This document shows, piece by piece, positions 1-12,012 of a stretch of DNA of 64,000 nucleotides (positions are counted from its first letter, which is position 1; each line of letters starts with the position of its first letter). The notes beneath the pieces are model-generated. The model saw nothing but the letters and a program-made list of their open reading frames with translations. It was not told the origin of the DNA and ran no database searches. This DNA is from Pseudisothecium myosuroides (taxonomy: Eukaryota; Streptophyta; Bryopsida; Hypnales; Lembophyllaceae): contig OX637291.1 of assembly GCA_951799445.1 (NCBI GenBank), forward strand, positions 7,008,501 through 7,072,500. The letters run 5' to 3'. The translations under genes were made by a program, and so were the position numbers.

Positions 1-1056
1 TATTGGGGAATTTAAGACGGCTTTTTCTGTGTATTCTAGGGTTCTTAGCGAAATTAGAGACTTGTGAATTGCTTGGGACGATTCCTCGTCTTAAGACAAG
101 GAGCTTCAAGTTTCAGTAGTATATTTTGAGTCCAATGGTGGACTCTGTTGGTGTTCGACCCTTTGTTAGGACTTTGGTTTCTGTCTGTGTGGAGAGTCGT
201 TTCCTTTCTGGAACTCGGAATGGAAGATTCTGGTAAATGCAGTGGGGATGTAGCCTCATTGGAGTTTATTTTTTGATCATAAACGCTGGTTGAGATTTAG
301 TGGAGGAAGGAGTATTCTTAAGTCAACGTCTTAACTCTAGCATGATTTCTGAGTCCATAGTGCCTATTGAATATTTTGTTTTTGCAGTCGTTGTGCATTT
401 GGCCCAAATAGGAAGCTTGTTTCCTTTTAGATTTGTATGAATTCTTGCAGTGGTGCATTAGACATAGAATAGTTGTAGCACCATTGTCGGATTGGTATTG
501 AAGTCTACTACAGATGTATTAAAAGTAGCATGCGTAAGAGTGCTTAAATAAGCATTTGAGCGTGTTCGTAGTATTAGTATTAGTTTGTCAGGTTTTGGGT
601 AGCGCTTGAAAGAGGATTCTAGATTCTCTTGGCATGTATTTTTTGGACGTGTATGAATGATTTATAAATTTCAGTGTTTTTTATATGGCGTACCCTACTT
701 TACCCTTTACCCCAAGGAGAACCAACATTGAGTGGTTGGATGATGAATGTTTTCTGGAGCTTATTTTGAGGGCTTTGTGAAATGGAAGAAGTATGTTGTA
801 AATGTTATTTTGGTTAGTTCTTAGCTTAGTCATTTGATGTACCATGATTTTTTTAATGATTTTTTAAAGTAGTTCATGTCTCAATGGGGATTAGAGTAAT
901 ACTTGTAAAAATGAAGAAATTATGTTTGAATTCTTATCAAGCCAAAATCTACTTTGCTTCAAACCTCTAATCACTTTGTTGCAAAAGATGCATCTCTTGC
1001 AGTTTGTCTTCAATACAAATTGAATATATTTTATTGATTTTGTTGAAGATCTGAGG
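1..1056. other. Intergenic or possible 3' UTR, no gene seen
   Basis: No open frame of useful length and no repeat pair was recognised. The first 700 bases have a mixed base composition, richer in G and T on the plus strand than the AT-rich DNA that follows. This could be the 3' untranslated tail of a plus-strand gene lying to the left of the window, but nothing here proves it. From about 780 onward the sequence becomes ordinary AT-rich intergenic DNA. Confidence 0.3.
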
Positions 1057-1384
1057 TAAGGTAGAAGAACCCAATGTAGTCAATCACCAAATCCAACATC
1101 TATTGGATTGTCCCATTTGTGTCAATCATGCATCTATTACCACAATCTTAACAACCTTTTAGCATCATAACAATGCACTCAAGGAGGGGACAATTACCAA
1201 TTTCTCAACAAACTTTGAAACATCATAGAAAATTCATTTCTTGTTGGAATGTCTTGATTCAACTTGCAAATGGCTTCTCTCACTCAAAGTTTTCAATCTC
1301 TGAAAAATATGTGGGTTGACAAATAGCTTCCGTTCAAGGTACCGAGATAGCAAGTCTACTTGGTAATGAGGCATATTTGTCTTA
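1057..1384 (+). mobile_element. TA-flanked non-autonomous element, family F3 copy A
   Basis: About 328 bp that aligns along its length with 10920-11537, 61791-62478 and, reversed, 63496-63817. The left end reads TA-AGGTAGAAGAACCCAATG and the right end is degenerate (TTTGTCT-TA). The shared interior includes a Cys/His-free, non-coding AT-rich stretch with a conserved GACAATGCACT-like block. TA at both ends suggests Tc1/mariner-type target duplication. There is no coding potential, so any mobility would need an enzyme supplied elsewhere. Confidence 0.65.
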
Positions 1385-3299
1385 GTTGTCCACGCTACCT
1401 CCTGAGTGTGTCCTAAGCTACTGGTTAAATTTTCTTAGCATCTTCATTCTGAACATACCCTAAACCACATTACCCTAAACCATATTGAATTGTGCATGAA
1501 TAAAAATAGGCATCAAAATTTGGACAAGTTTTTTAAAACTTTTTGCTTCACCGCCAGAATGTCTTTTATTTACCCTCAAGTCTATCTCCAAGTACAAATT
1601 GGCATATTATTTAGAATATTGCTATAAAACTATGAAGAAACTCATTTTGGGGTGCATAAAAAGGACATGATTGAGCTGAAAAAGATGCAGTTGATGTAGA
1701 CATGCAACTTCTATTATTGACCTCTATTGTACAATTTTTGTGTACATTGTGCAGCCTCTATTCATGAGTCTAGGGTTGATTTTGGATACATTATTTTCAG
1801 CACTTTGAAAATTGATAGGTTATTAATACAATGTCCCAAAAATGCATGCTAAGAGAATCTAAAATCTTTTTTTCTCCCAAAAAAGTAATTGTCCTCTAAA
1901 GTGTAAAAAAAGGAATAGAGAAAAAATCAATCAAGTCCCTAGACAAGCTTAGGAAGCTTGGATGAAAGAGTGTGGGCAACTTTCTATATGGGTTAATTAG
2001 GTCAAACAAGTACTAGAGCAAAACACATTCATGTGACACTAAAGAAAACTAAACTCCTTTGACAGTGTTGCCTTCTTCTTGTTGACGCACTTCTCATAAA
2101 ATTTCATCAAAGATTTCTACTTGATATACCTTCATGGATGGTATCCTTCTATGCTAGAAAACATATGTCAATCATATAGGAAGTCTGAAATTGGTAGAAT
2201 CTTCTTTTGATTTTAAAGAAGACCTAACAAAATATTAGACAATTTAATAATATGAAATATATTGATATACTTATTTAGATGATTTTAGGTTTAGCTACAT
2301 TATGTCATTTGGACCAATTGATATAGAAAAGCTCTTTAATTAAATAAAAAAATCTTTAATTGACACATTTTACGAACTAAAATTAGACCTTCTCAATACA
2401 TATAATTGAATTGAAATTTTGAGTCTTTACAAGTTGTAGTTAAGTTTGAAAAATCAACTAGAGCCATAATGGCCCTTCAATCACCATTCCACTTCATGGA
2501 CTAATTTTTTGCATGTAGTCTCATTTGTGGTAGGACCTACACTTATGCATGGAACTTATGCAGAACTCAACTCAACCAAATTAAGTTACTATTGATTGGA
2601 TATCAAGTTCATTGTCAATAAGGTTACTTCTCTACAAAATCCAAAATTCTAAAATAAAATGAATTAGGCATCCAATTGAGTCCATTAGAAAGTCAAGCAA
2701 TTGTATAGGGAGGGTTTCTGACCATAAAAGGGATTAATGAAATAATCTTTTAACAATGCATTCTTTGTGTTGGAATCAATGTCGATTTGCTAACAAGAAC
2801 TTTATGAATGTGACCATTGTAATATTTTTGCATTAGCATATCAAATTAGAATTTGTTTGATGTGACATTACAATTTAAAGAATTTTATCGTATGTTACAC
2901 ATTGTATCAAAGTTGAATACTATAAGTCATTTTTGCCAAGTTGTACGATTATTCCATATTTCACTTACATCTAAAATTCTATAACAGTATGACCCAATCT
3001 TACTACAAATCTACTTGTTCCACAAGCTTACTTAATTACAAAATGGGTTTAATACAAGAATAGATTGTGCTACATGTTGTATCCAATTACAAACCATACG
3101 CTCATTTAATATCATCATACCACACTCTTTTCTTGCTGTGATCCAACCTTACTTGATCTTTCATGAACACATGCAAGTTTTAATTTAAATTTTCAACAAC
3201 TCTTAAAATTAGGAGCATTATCCAAATTGGTTGCTCGTTCATTCAATGATTCTCTTACTCATTCCTGCCACTGCAATTTATAAGCAAGTGACCATCCTG
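1385..3299. other. AT-rich intergenic DNA, nothing recognised
   Basis: I see no gene, RNA gene, clear terminal inverted repeat or copy shared with other parts of the window. There are short homopolymer runs only. Confidence 0.5.
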
Positions 3300-4044
3300 T
3301 GCAGAAGACGATGACTTTCGAATTGCAGTTATAGATTTGGTCACAAAATGTGAGGTGCACACTTTACAAGCAAAATAGCATCGCAATCCTATTCGCTTCA
3401 AATACATGTCTGACTAGTTCATTGAAGACATACATTACATTCTTGAACCACTTGGAATACCATTCTTCTGGAAGAAATCCATGTTCACAGCTAGAAATGA
3501 ATCAACAGAATCAAATTGATTTCAAAAACTGAAACAAAAAACTGTCTGTTTTCCAATTCTTCACATAAAAATAATCTACAACACCTAAAACACAGCTTGA
3601 CGTGGAATTCTACTTTCCAAGCAGTCAAGTACTACCGTCTCTCAATTCTACAATTAGTAAGTCAGCCGCATATCATTCGAGAATGCAAAAATTTTCATGT
3701 ACACTACAGTAGACATGCCTCGATCCCAATCGGTAAGGAGACTGAGACTTTCACGGGCAAGAATTGAATTATTTGGTCTAAAAGAATCGTCATGTTAGTG
3801 AATGAATGCCCTACAGATACCGAAGGGGAAGGCTGTGCACTCACATTCCCCCATTCCCATCTCAATGAATGGAAAATATGGTTGCAATCTTCTCAATCTT
3901 CCTGCAAGACATTTGGCTGAAACCAGTGAAACTTCAAAAAATTCACAGTTTCACTCAAATTTGAGCGAGCGAGAGAGAAGTTGGCATGGAGAATGCACGA
4001 ACACTCGCCATTAATGCTTCGGTGCAAAGTTAGGATTCTAAAAT
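3300..4044 (-). other. 3' flank of the ERF gene
   Basis: This lies directly downstream of the ERF stop codon and probably holds its 3' untranslated region and polyadenylation site. The exact end of the transcript cannot be read from the sequence. Plus-strand open frames here lack an ATG start or recognisable protein features. Confidence 0.4.
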
Positions 4045-6560
4045 CTACAGAGGTTGATCGTCCGGGAATTGGAACAGAGACGGAAAGCCAGTCGGTGACG
4101 GCACATCGCGCGGACTCCACAACGAAGACGACGACTCGCCTTGCTCGAAAATCTGCTCATACGAAAACAATTCCACATCGGAGCTGCTCATCCCGGCGAA
4201 CAAGTTTCCGCCGCTACTCGTTGCTGCCACATTTGCACCAAACGGTGCAGAAATCTCTCCAGGGCTCTCTACGAATTGCTGATACGAAGTATATCTCCCG
4301 GGATCTTCAGCCACAGCTCCAGTCGCTGCTTGCTGCAAATACGGATGATTCTGGTACTGCGTTGATGATGCTCCTGGATTGTAAGAAGCTACCGGATCGG
4401 CTTGATTCTGGTATAGTTTCCCAGCTTGTGTGTTTGATGCTTCCGGGTTGTAAGAAACTCCCGGACCGGCTTCGTAGTGGCTCACATTGTGAAAATTCGG
4501 GTGGCTGGAATGTGGCCATGGCGACGGGGGGAGCGACAGCGGCGACGGTGGATTGAGAGCTCGGGATGACCATAAGCTGCTCCGGGATTGCGACTGGGAC
4601 AGGGATTGGGACTCAAATTGGGTTTGGGTTTGGGTTTGGGATTGCATTTGTGATGATGGGGATCTGTCGGGGATGGCCATGTCGATGACGTTGAAAGTCG
4701 CGGCGGGGAGCAAGTAGGGATCCACCAGAGATGAGGAGTTGAAGAGCGTCGCGCTGGAGGGCGATACTGCGAGCTCGGCGTGTTGCGTGGTGACGATGTC
4801 CGAATTCGTCGTCGTGCTGCTCCAAAGGAATTGTGAAGAAGAGGGTGCTCGCGACGGCTCCGCGCGTGACGGCCAGGTGGGATTTGAAGTGACGATGGTC
4901 GTGGTCGTGGACGCGGCGGCGGTGGTGATCGCAGTTGCGCTCGATGGAGGTTTGGGCGTGATAGTGGGGGGGAGCTTGCCGTCGGGGAAGTTAAGCTTGG
5001 CACGTACGCCGCGGAACTTGGTGGCCGCGACGTCGTACGCCATGGCGGCCTCCTCTGCGGTGTCGAACGTGCCCAGCCAGACGCGCGCTGCTTTCTTGGG
5101 GTCGCGAATCTCCGCAGCCCACTTGCCCCATGGTCGCTGCCGCACGCCGCGAAACCTCTGCTTCCTCACTCTCCCGGTGCTCGTGGTGGTGACGCCCTCA
5201 CTTGCTACGGTGGCTTCGCGCGTCACGTTTCCTAGTCCTAGCTCCGCTTCATCATGCCCGCTTCGACCGCCGCGCATCTGAGAATCTGCAACAGCAAGCA
5301 AATGTCACGTCCTGAGGGATGCGCACTGAGAAGACCGAAATAGCGAATTGAAATGATCGCGAAACGCTTTGTATCGCTTTATAGTACGTTGAGTTAACAA
5401 AGGTTCTTCGGTGCATGCAGCCATGGTCCCACCAAAATGAGTAGTAATGGGAGAGTGCACTGGTGGTGGCTGCTCAACTCCGACTAACACCCGCACGAAG
5501 GTGCACCACCAATTGCTGATAAGCAGGAATACTATCACAACATGAATTTCATCAAGGTTGGGAATTGGGGGTATTTTAGCTCGCTTGAAGGTTCACGAGT
5601 GGGTTCATAATCAAAGCACCCCTGACTCACGTGTTGAAAGCGGTGGTCTTCTCCGACAATTCACTATTAAAGAATTCGGACATATAACCACCAGTCTACC
5701 AATACTACAGTGTAACAGAAATGGCAAACGAGGCCCATGCTAGGCTCCCTCCCTCCGAGTGATTCTAATAACTCCATGCGTGAGATTCATAAAAAACAGA
5801 TCGGAACCCTTAAACCCTGCGGTCAGAATCTAAGGCCCATTCCAAACTTCGGCTTACAGGTTTGTGAGCTGAGCTCAACACAAAAGCGACACTTAAAAGC
5901 GTGAAACACCAAAAACTGAAAGTGTCAAGTCTCATATGTTGAAAAAAGTAGAATGGATTAAGATGGTGAAGTGGGGGGTACGTTACCTGGATTGCTGCGA
6001 GGAGGCGAGAAGTAAGGTTTGCAGCAGATGTCGGAGTGCTGGATGCCGGATTCTGAGCTGCAGCTGCTCATCCAGCTGGGGCTGCTGCTGTACGCTGTGG
6101 CCGCTCCAGGTGACGATCGCGTCTCCGTGGCCTTCGACACCACTTCCCCGAGCGGATTCGCCGCTGCTGGCGGCCACGAGAGTGTGACCACTTCACTAGC
6201 GCGCGCTTGAATCTCCATGCCCCGCGCTAGATTCGCAATCACAGTCGGGTCAGACCAAGCACTACCAAGGAATTCGTCGCGGGGGCGCTTGTGTCCCGCG
6301 AGCGCAGCGCCCAGCCCCTCGTCACGGTCGCATGAGCTCAAGAGGTCTCTCCAGGGGCTAGAAGTCATGTATTGCGCCTCCGAGCTCGTGAAGAATCCTT
6401 GGGAAGGATTTTCTATTGCCCCTGAAGGGGACGGTAAGAATTCCATGGCATTGGAAACGACCTCCGTCGAGCGGCTACGCGAGCGAGGGATGTAATCCGG
6501 AGGGCCCGTCGCTGGCTCCAGCTTGTCGATTCTTCCTGGTTGCATGCGCACACAAATCAT
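4045..6560 (-). CDS. AP2/ERF-domain transcription factor (ERF subfamily)
   Basis: Seen: two exons on the minus strand, 6560-5987 and 5285-4045, joined across a 701 bp GT-AG intron (donor CCAG-GTAACG, acceptor TTGCAG-ATTC). The junction keeps the frame (phase 1, making Asp192) and gives 604 residues. The AP2 domain spans about residues 236-292, from [20 protein letters not shown] to the KLNFP end, and includes [16 protein letters not shown]. Ala and Asp in WAAEIRD are the pair usual for ERF rather than DREB proteins, and [15 protein letters not shown] resembles ERF group X (ABR1/RAP2.6-like). Known: such proteins bind GCC-box-like DNA in the nucleus and act in stress, hormone or developmental responses. 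Residues 1-235 are Ser/Pro-rich. The C-terminal half is low complexity, with a Gln-Ser/Thr run near residues 400-430, and ends in an acidic, aromatic stretch ([17 protein letters not shown]) that could be an activation region. Start: the first ATG is 6560; an alternative is 6545. Subgroup is inference. Confidence 0.92.
5286..5986 (-). other. Intron of the ERF gene
   Basis: A 701 bp GT-AG intron between the two ERF exons. The donor is CCAG followed by GTAACG and the acceptor is TTGCTGTTGCAG. If it were not removed, the N-terminal exon would run into a stop soon after the donor, and the AP2 exon would need a start inside the intron. No element or RNA gene is seen in it. Confidence 0.8.
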
Positions 6561-8649
6561 GACCAAGCGACCGCGAAATTGTGTATCCAGGGACTGTTTT
6601 TTGGATGGGCGTCGACGAATTTCAAAAATTCGAGTGATTGCTGCTAATGGATCGATGTCATGCTACTACTCTTCAGCTCCAATGTGATTGCATCGTCAAT
6701 CTTGGGTATCCGCTGTGACTCCAAATGGAATGAGCTCGCTCGCTCGCGATCACGAATACTCCCCTCGATTGAATTCAAATGAACTCATGCGCTCGAAATC
6801 TGCCATCCACGAAGTGAAAATTGCGGCCAACAAACCGCAACAACCTGGACCAGCTTCTGAATTGATCATTCACAATTCTTCAAGCCCACAACTGAAATTA
6901 ATCTTCCGTCTTCAATCTTGCCTAGTGCTAACTCGATCAGATTGCGTCCGTCGTCGCGCCTTGACAGTCCAAAATCCAACGAAATTCTAATTTCGATTAA
7001 AGGGCGGTACGCGCAGTCCGTCTGCCACACAAATCTTTCCAAGCTTCGCAAACTCGCAATTCCCAACCACAAATCAATCTCCAATTAAATTTCTTCCAAC
7101 GAGGGTGCGTACATCCCCAATAATCGTCCGACCTGTCTCTGCCAAATCCTGATTGGTAAACCTTGATCAATCGCTCTCTCAGTTACCAGAAATCAATCTA
7201 GATACCTCCACTGCATCAATTTCATCACAACTCCGCAACCATCCCACAAGAGTTTGCTGCAACAACCATTCCCCCTGCCCGACTACTTCCACACCTCGAT
7301 CGACCGACACCAGTGAACTGCTACAATTCAATCTGTCAATTGTCAACCTCGTGCAATGCCACCACTTGGGAGTTGTGAGTGACTCTACCAACAATGTGAG
7401 CCTACCAGGGAACTAACCAGAGCCCAACATATCAATCCCAACTAACTAACTCCATTGACTTTGAATGTCAATTGAAAGTGATTGTGCACACGGATGCAAG
7501 TGGCGACTAGCTGCCTGATGTTTCAATCTGTGCTCACTGTAGTCGACAGCATGCAAATCAGGATGGAGGCAGTCTTATAGTGGGGTAAAGATTTCAGTAA
7601 ACTGTCATGTGAGGGAAAGCAGTGTTAGAGGTTCCAGGTGATCCTGGCTTTGTGAAGAAGAAGCGCAAAGACGCGTTGCCGACGGAGGTGCCAGGGCAGT
7701 GGCTCTGCTTCCAAGCCGGGGGGCTCCCACTGTGAGACGCAATGGGGCTCCAAGCCTCTTGGGAACTGTGTCCTGTTCACACCGGGGGAGGGGAGGGAGG
7801 GCTTGACCGGGGCTGCCTTGGGGGCGTGGTGACTCTGCCCCTTTTTTAGGGTCAGGGTGAACTGACCCCCTCGCTCATGCCCGAGGGAAAACCCTGAAAT
7901 TTTAATTTTCCACTCATGATATAATTTGCAAAGTTGGAGTTCATATTTGCAATTAGAGGCATCAAATTAGTTAGGAAAGGTGTACAAGGTAAATTAATCA
8001 AGCACAAAATAGGGGGCTTTTTTTTTACTTGCATCCCTAGAGTGCCTTGGAGAGATTGAGCAAGGGAGCTGGTTCAACCCCGACCAAATTGGCCCCTTTA
8101 TTCCCCAAGTAAAGGATAAATGTAAAAAATGCCCCCTATTTTGCATTGCATAAATTTTGTATTTCTTCACCTCCCCCAAACTAATTTGGTATCTTTGATT
8201 TAAAATATGAATTTGGAATTTGCAAATTTTATCATAGGTGGTAAATTAAAAAATTCCGTATTGTTTTCCTAGGGATAAACCACGGGGTAGTATGGGGGCA
8301 AATCCTACCTGGCTCTTTTTTTAGGTGGCAAATTATCAAAATATGGGCGTTTTGATTTTTGTTTAGGTGATTTTGGGGATGTCACTTCTGTTTTCAAACA
8401 TTTCATCCAATTAACATTTTCATGCTTGCAATTGACCATTTTTATAGATTGTAATTATTGTCCATCTATTTCCTTTTTGGAGGGCCATTCACCATTTTTC
8501 ATCCATTTTGAACATCCTTCATCAATTTGAGTGTTTTTCATTGACTTAATCTATTCAAAACTAGGATTTTTAGCTTTGAGAAATGAGCGCAAATATGCCC
8601 CATGCACATGGAAGCTTTGTTTATATCATCCATCCATGTTGTTTGGTAA
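6561..8649 (-). promoter_or_regulatory. Upstream flank of the ERF gene, including a GC-rich block
   Basis: This is the 5' side of the minus-strand ERF gene. About 6570-7560 has mixed composition and probably includes the 5' untranslated region and promoter. I cannot point to a convincing TATA box. At about 7620-7880 there is an unusually GC-rich stretch with runs of G on the plus strand that has no recognisable coding content. From 7900 onward the DNA is AT-rich. Open frames here lack known protein features. Confidence 0.4.
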
Positions 8650-9226
8650 TTAACCCCTAAAGGACCACAAGTGCAGATTTTGAACAATGAATGAACAGAA
8701 ACATGTCCCAAACTCACCAAAATGCGTTTTTTCATCCACCAATTTTTTTTTAAGATTCTTATATTAGTTCTTTAACATTTGTACAGTTCAGATTATGAAG
8801 ATTTTGCTTTGCAAATATTCTATAATTCAAAAGGTGTCGGGAGTTCTAGCCTCAAAAACTAACTTTTTCAGTTCAAAAAATGACTCTTCATAAATGACTT
8901 GAATCAAAAAATCAAATAAAAATCTTCAAAAATTACTATAATTAGAACTCAATATTTTAAACTCATAGGAAAAAATATATTTAAAAATTCATAAATATTC
9001 AATCTACAATTGATTTTAGAAGGAATTTCCAATTTTTGGCTTCAAATTTTATTGAAAAATATTGGTACATGTTTTTGTTGATCTATCCGTGTGGAGGTGA
9101 TCTATAAACAGCATTTTACAACTATTCTTTGAGAGTCATCATTTAAATATTCTTCTAAGTTGCATTTTATAATAGATCTTTACAATTTGAGAAATCTGGA
9201 CATGCCTCCGGTCCTTTAGGGGTTAA
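8650..9226 (+). mobile_element. TTAA-flanked element, short type, copy 1
   Basis: Begins TTAA-CCCCTAAAGGACC and ends GGTCCTTTAGGGG-TTAA, so the 13-base ends are inverted repeats with TTAA on each side. The interior aligns along its whole length with 58723-59295 (shared blocks such as CCAAAATGCGTTTTTTCATC and AGTTGCATTTTATAATAGAT). There is no open frame of note. TTAA plus termini beginning CCC is the pattern of piggyBac-type elements, and this would be a non-autonomous copy. Assignment to that superfamily is inference. Confidence 0.8.
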
Positions 9227-10280
9227 ATATCTCATTTCTACTAGTGATAAAACACATGTATCTATCATCTTCAAAAAAATTCTTCAATTTGAAAAATTGG
9301 CCCATCCAAAATGACTTGGAATAAGATTATATTTTATTAATTAAGTCACTAGTATTAAAACATCCTAAACTTAAAAGGTACTTTTGATGAAAATCACTAA
9401 TCATCAATCTATAATCAATTTTACAAGGAATATTCCATCTTGGTTCAAAAAATTAGGTTAGTGCAATGGTAGATGCGTCCATATAGATGTGAAATATTGT
9501 TGAATTTTCTTGTTTTAGATCCATAATGATCTCAATTAACTTTGAATTCAATTAACAAAACTAAGCTTACAAAATTTAGTTTCTAAGTCACTTAATAATT
9601 ATCAAAATGTCTTGAAGTTGAGGACCTATTAGAGATCTTCTATAAGTCCAAGTCTAATTTTCATATTGTGTTTTTCTTTTAACCTCCTATAAGCAAGTAT
9701 TTATTAATTGATGGAGGGTTTTTTCTATCATTGAAGACTAATTGAACTTCTACAAATTCTAAGTCTAAATTCAATCACATGTTAGAGGGCTTGTGTTAAA
9801 GATATTGAATTTGGAAGTTGATCATGAATTCATTCAAATTTGACAATTGCATGAAGTATAGCAATTGCAACCTTGGAAATCAAAACTTCTTACTTTTATT
9901 TCCAAGTCCTACCTAAATATTGGGGTCTTTATTAATCCTTTTTGTAACCAAATAACAAAGATTGAACAAAGCAAAGCATAAAATTCATATATGGATTCAT
10001 TCAAATATTGTTATCTTTATTTTTAAGTGACTTTGATGCACTTCCAGTGATAGTATTCGCCAATTCCAAATCCACATCAATCAAAAGTTAATAATATAAT
10101 TCTTGTCAAGTTGTTTGTTGCAAAACTTACAATTCATTTTTTCCCTAGAAAATTAACCTTTCAATCTCCAAGTACCATATTCAATCTCTTACATCCATAT
10201 AACATAAACCTTCATCCACAACCTATAGTTTTGTTTATTCATTTTACAACCTAAACCCCCATCTATAGAATTCAATCTTA
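9227..10280. other. AT-rich intergenic DNA
   Basis: No gene, RNA gene or element boundary was recognised here. Confidence 0.5.
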
Positions 10281-10410
10281 CAATAATAATAAAGAGGTGT
10301 TTGAGTGCCAAGGAATAGTGTTAGAACGTGCTTATTTGGTACCTATGTGAGAATTAGCACCATGCTTTGACTCTATTCATTGATGCTCAAACACCTCTTT
10401 ATTACTATTG
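10281..10410. mobile_element. Small foldback, PIF/Harbinger (Tourist)-like
   Basis: Arms of about 25-40 bases pair with each other: AATAAAGAGGTGTTTGAGTG on the left against the reverse complement of CTCAAACACCTCTTTATT on the right. The terminal GAGGTGTTTGAG is similar in style to Tourist-type ends, and TAA/TTA trinucleotides flank it. At about 130 bp it would fold into a single long hairpin. It has no coding content. Confidence 0.55.
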
Positions 10411-10530
10411 TCATGACAATTTAAACTTCTTGAAAAATTATTGAAAGCATCTTTATCAAAATTGACCAAAAATGTATACACATTTAAAGGTTAAAAGGAA
10501 CAAAAGTCATCCATAAAGAATGAGTATCAT

Positions 10531-10904
10531 TAGAGCATCTCCACCCTTTTACAAAGAAAACTTTTTTGCTAAATTACTTTTTGCTTGTTTTATTGTCTTT
10601 CATGGCTCCATTAACAAAGTAATTCTCAATCCTTCTTCTCCATATCTTTGGAAGCTTTACACTCTGTCATTGGTGGAAATTGCTATAGTTGTCAAATGTT
10701 TCAAAAGTGTTACAAAAACTTAGTCAAACAAGCAAAATCCAAGCTTGGTGAAGAGATGGGTTGGCCCATTAGGATAGGGCTCATCTTATCGAGGCTTGAA
10801 TTTTTTTTTGCCTTAGGCATGTCTACAATGGGAGAAATCTAGGAGGCCGGACTCACCGTAGACTGGGCCAGACTCCTTCTTAGTGAAAGAGTGCAGATGC
10901 TCTA
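10531..10904 (+). mobile_element. Short TIR element with GAGCATCT ends, copy 1
   Basis: The left end is TTA-GAGCATCTCCACC and the right end is GTGCAGATGCTC-TAA, so GAGCATCT is inverted at the two ends with TA or TTA/TAA outside. The interior resembles 26999-27470 in reverse orientation (for example AAGCTTGGTGAAGAGATGG against CCATTTCTTCATTAAGCTT). Short open frames inside have no recognisable product. Superfamily not settled: mariner (TA) and Harbinger (TWA) are both possible. Confidence 0.6.
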
Positions 10905-10919
10905 AGCAAGTTGCTCAAT

Positions 10920-11537
10920 TAAGGTAGAACAACCCAATATTGTCAATCACCCAATTTCAACATCTACTGGCCCCTCCCACTTGCGTCAGCCACCTACTTA
11001 TTACTACAATCTTAGCAAATGAATCCTTTAGCATCATGACAATGCACTTAGAGAGGGGACACATCAATGTACGTTTAGCATGGGTGGCTACCTAGACACG
11101 CTTTACCAATTTAGTCCCAACAAACTTTGAAAGATCATAAAAAATTCATTTTTTTATCAAAATGTTTTGATTCCACTTGCAGATGGTGTCTCTCCAACTT
11201 TTCAATCTCTGAAAACTGCGTGAGTTGACAAAGAGCTTCTCCCAAGGTAAGTTACCTACACAAAATAGTGAAATTAGGTTGCCTTAACAATTAGGTTGCC
11301 TTACCTGAAGAAATTTACATCATAGTCAACAAATACTTCTACAAATAATTCCATTTGTACACATGGAGGTTCACAAATCCCAATTAAAACAATACCTTAT
11401 TCAAAAGTAGTGCATTCTTGTACAGTAACATGAAATAATTATATTGTGTCAAATGTCAAGAAATTAGTATGGGACAACCTAATTTCACTATTTTGTGTAG
11501 ATAGCAAATCTGGGTGGTAATACTCTGATCTACCTTA
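10920..11537 (+). mobile_element. TA-flanked element, family F3 copy B, interrupted
   Basis: The left end is TA-AGGTAGAACAACCCAATA and the right end is GATCTACCT-TA, so AGGTAGA/TCTACCT is inverted. It aligns with the F3 copies at 1057, 61791 and 63496. It is about 245 bp longer than copy A because another element (11257-11499) sits inside it. Confidence 0.7.
11257..11499. mobile_element. TA-flanked element, family F4 copy A, nested in F3
   Basis: Ends are CACAAAATAGTGAAATTAGG and CCTAATTTCACTATTTTGTG, inverted repeats of about 20 bases, with TA on both sides. The second copy is at 54516-54766. The other F3 copies show the site without this insertion (CCTACATAGC at about 62434), so the boundaries and TA duplication are directly visible. 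No coding content. Confidence 0.8.
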
Positions 11538-11944
11538 TCAGATGCCCTATTTATTTATTTATTTATTTTTAATTTTTAATTTTTAATTTTTTGGGGGGCA
11601 GGGGGGGCAGGGGGGGCAGATACATAACGCCCTCGTGAAGTTGAGTATTGTACTCCAGGGCCAGTTTTTGGAACAACTCAAAGGTGTCCTGCAATTTCAT
11701 CCCAAGTGGTACGCAGGTAGGTATGCGAGATGATGCGTACAATTGCGCACAAATGCGTACAAATGTTTTGAAATTTATGATTGAAAGAGTGCTCCAGGCT
11801 CCAGCAAACAAGTTAAGTCAGCCATAGTAATGATCAAGGTATTGTTTCAGTACTGTACTAATCTTGTACTCTACCTCTAGTTCATGGGGGGAAGAAGCTC
11901 CAAGGAAGTACAGTACAGTATCAGAAGCTTCACTCAGCCCAATC

Positions 11945-12012
11945 AATCATATGAATATCATCCCGTTTCATTTGTTTCAAAAAAAAATAAAAAAAAATCA
12001 TATGAATATCAT
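11945..12012 (+). mobile_element. 5'-truncated retroposed tail with 17 bp target duplication
   Basis: A perfect 17-base direct repeat, AATCATATGAATATCAT, occurs at 11945-11961 and 11996-12012. Between them is CCCGTTTCATTTGTTTC followed by an A-rich tail. The same tail occurs at 16590, 42770 and, reversed, 24730 and 28560. Direct repeat, A-tail and extreme 5' truncation are the marks of LINE-type target-primed insertion. Confidence 0.8.

Noticed and set aside
4618..4650. TTTGGG repeats resembling telomere sequence
   Set aside because: They encode the Gln/Thr run of the ERF protein and are too few and too unlike TTTAGGG for a telomere.
4739..5281. 180-codon plus-strand open frame
   Set aside because: Antisense shadow of the AP2 exon; no domain.
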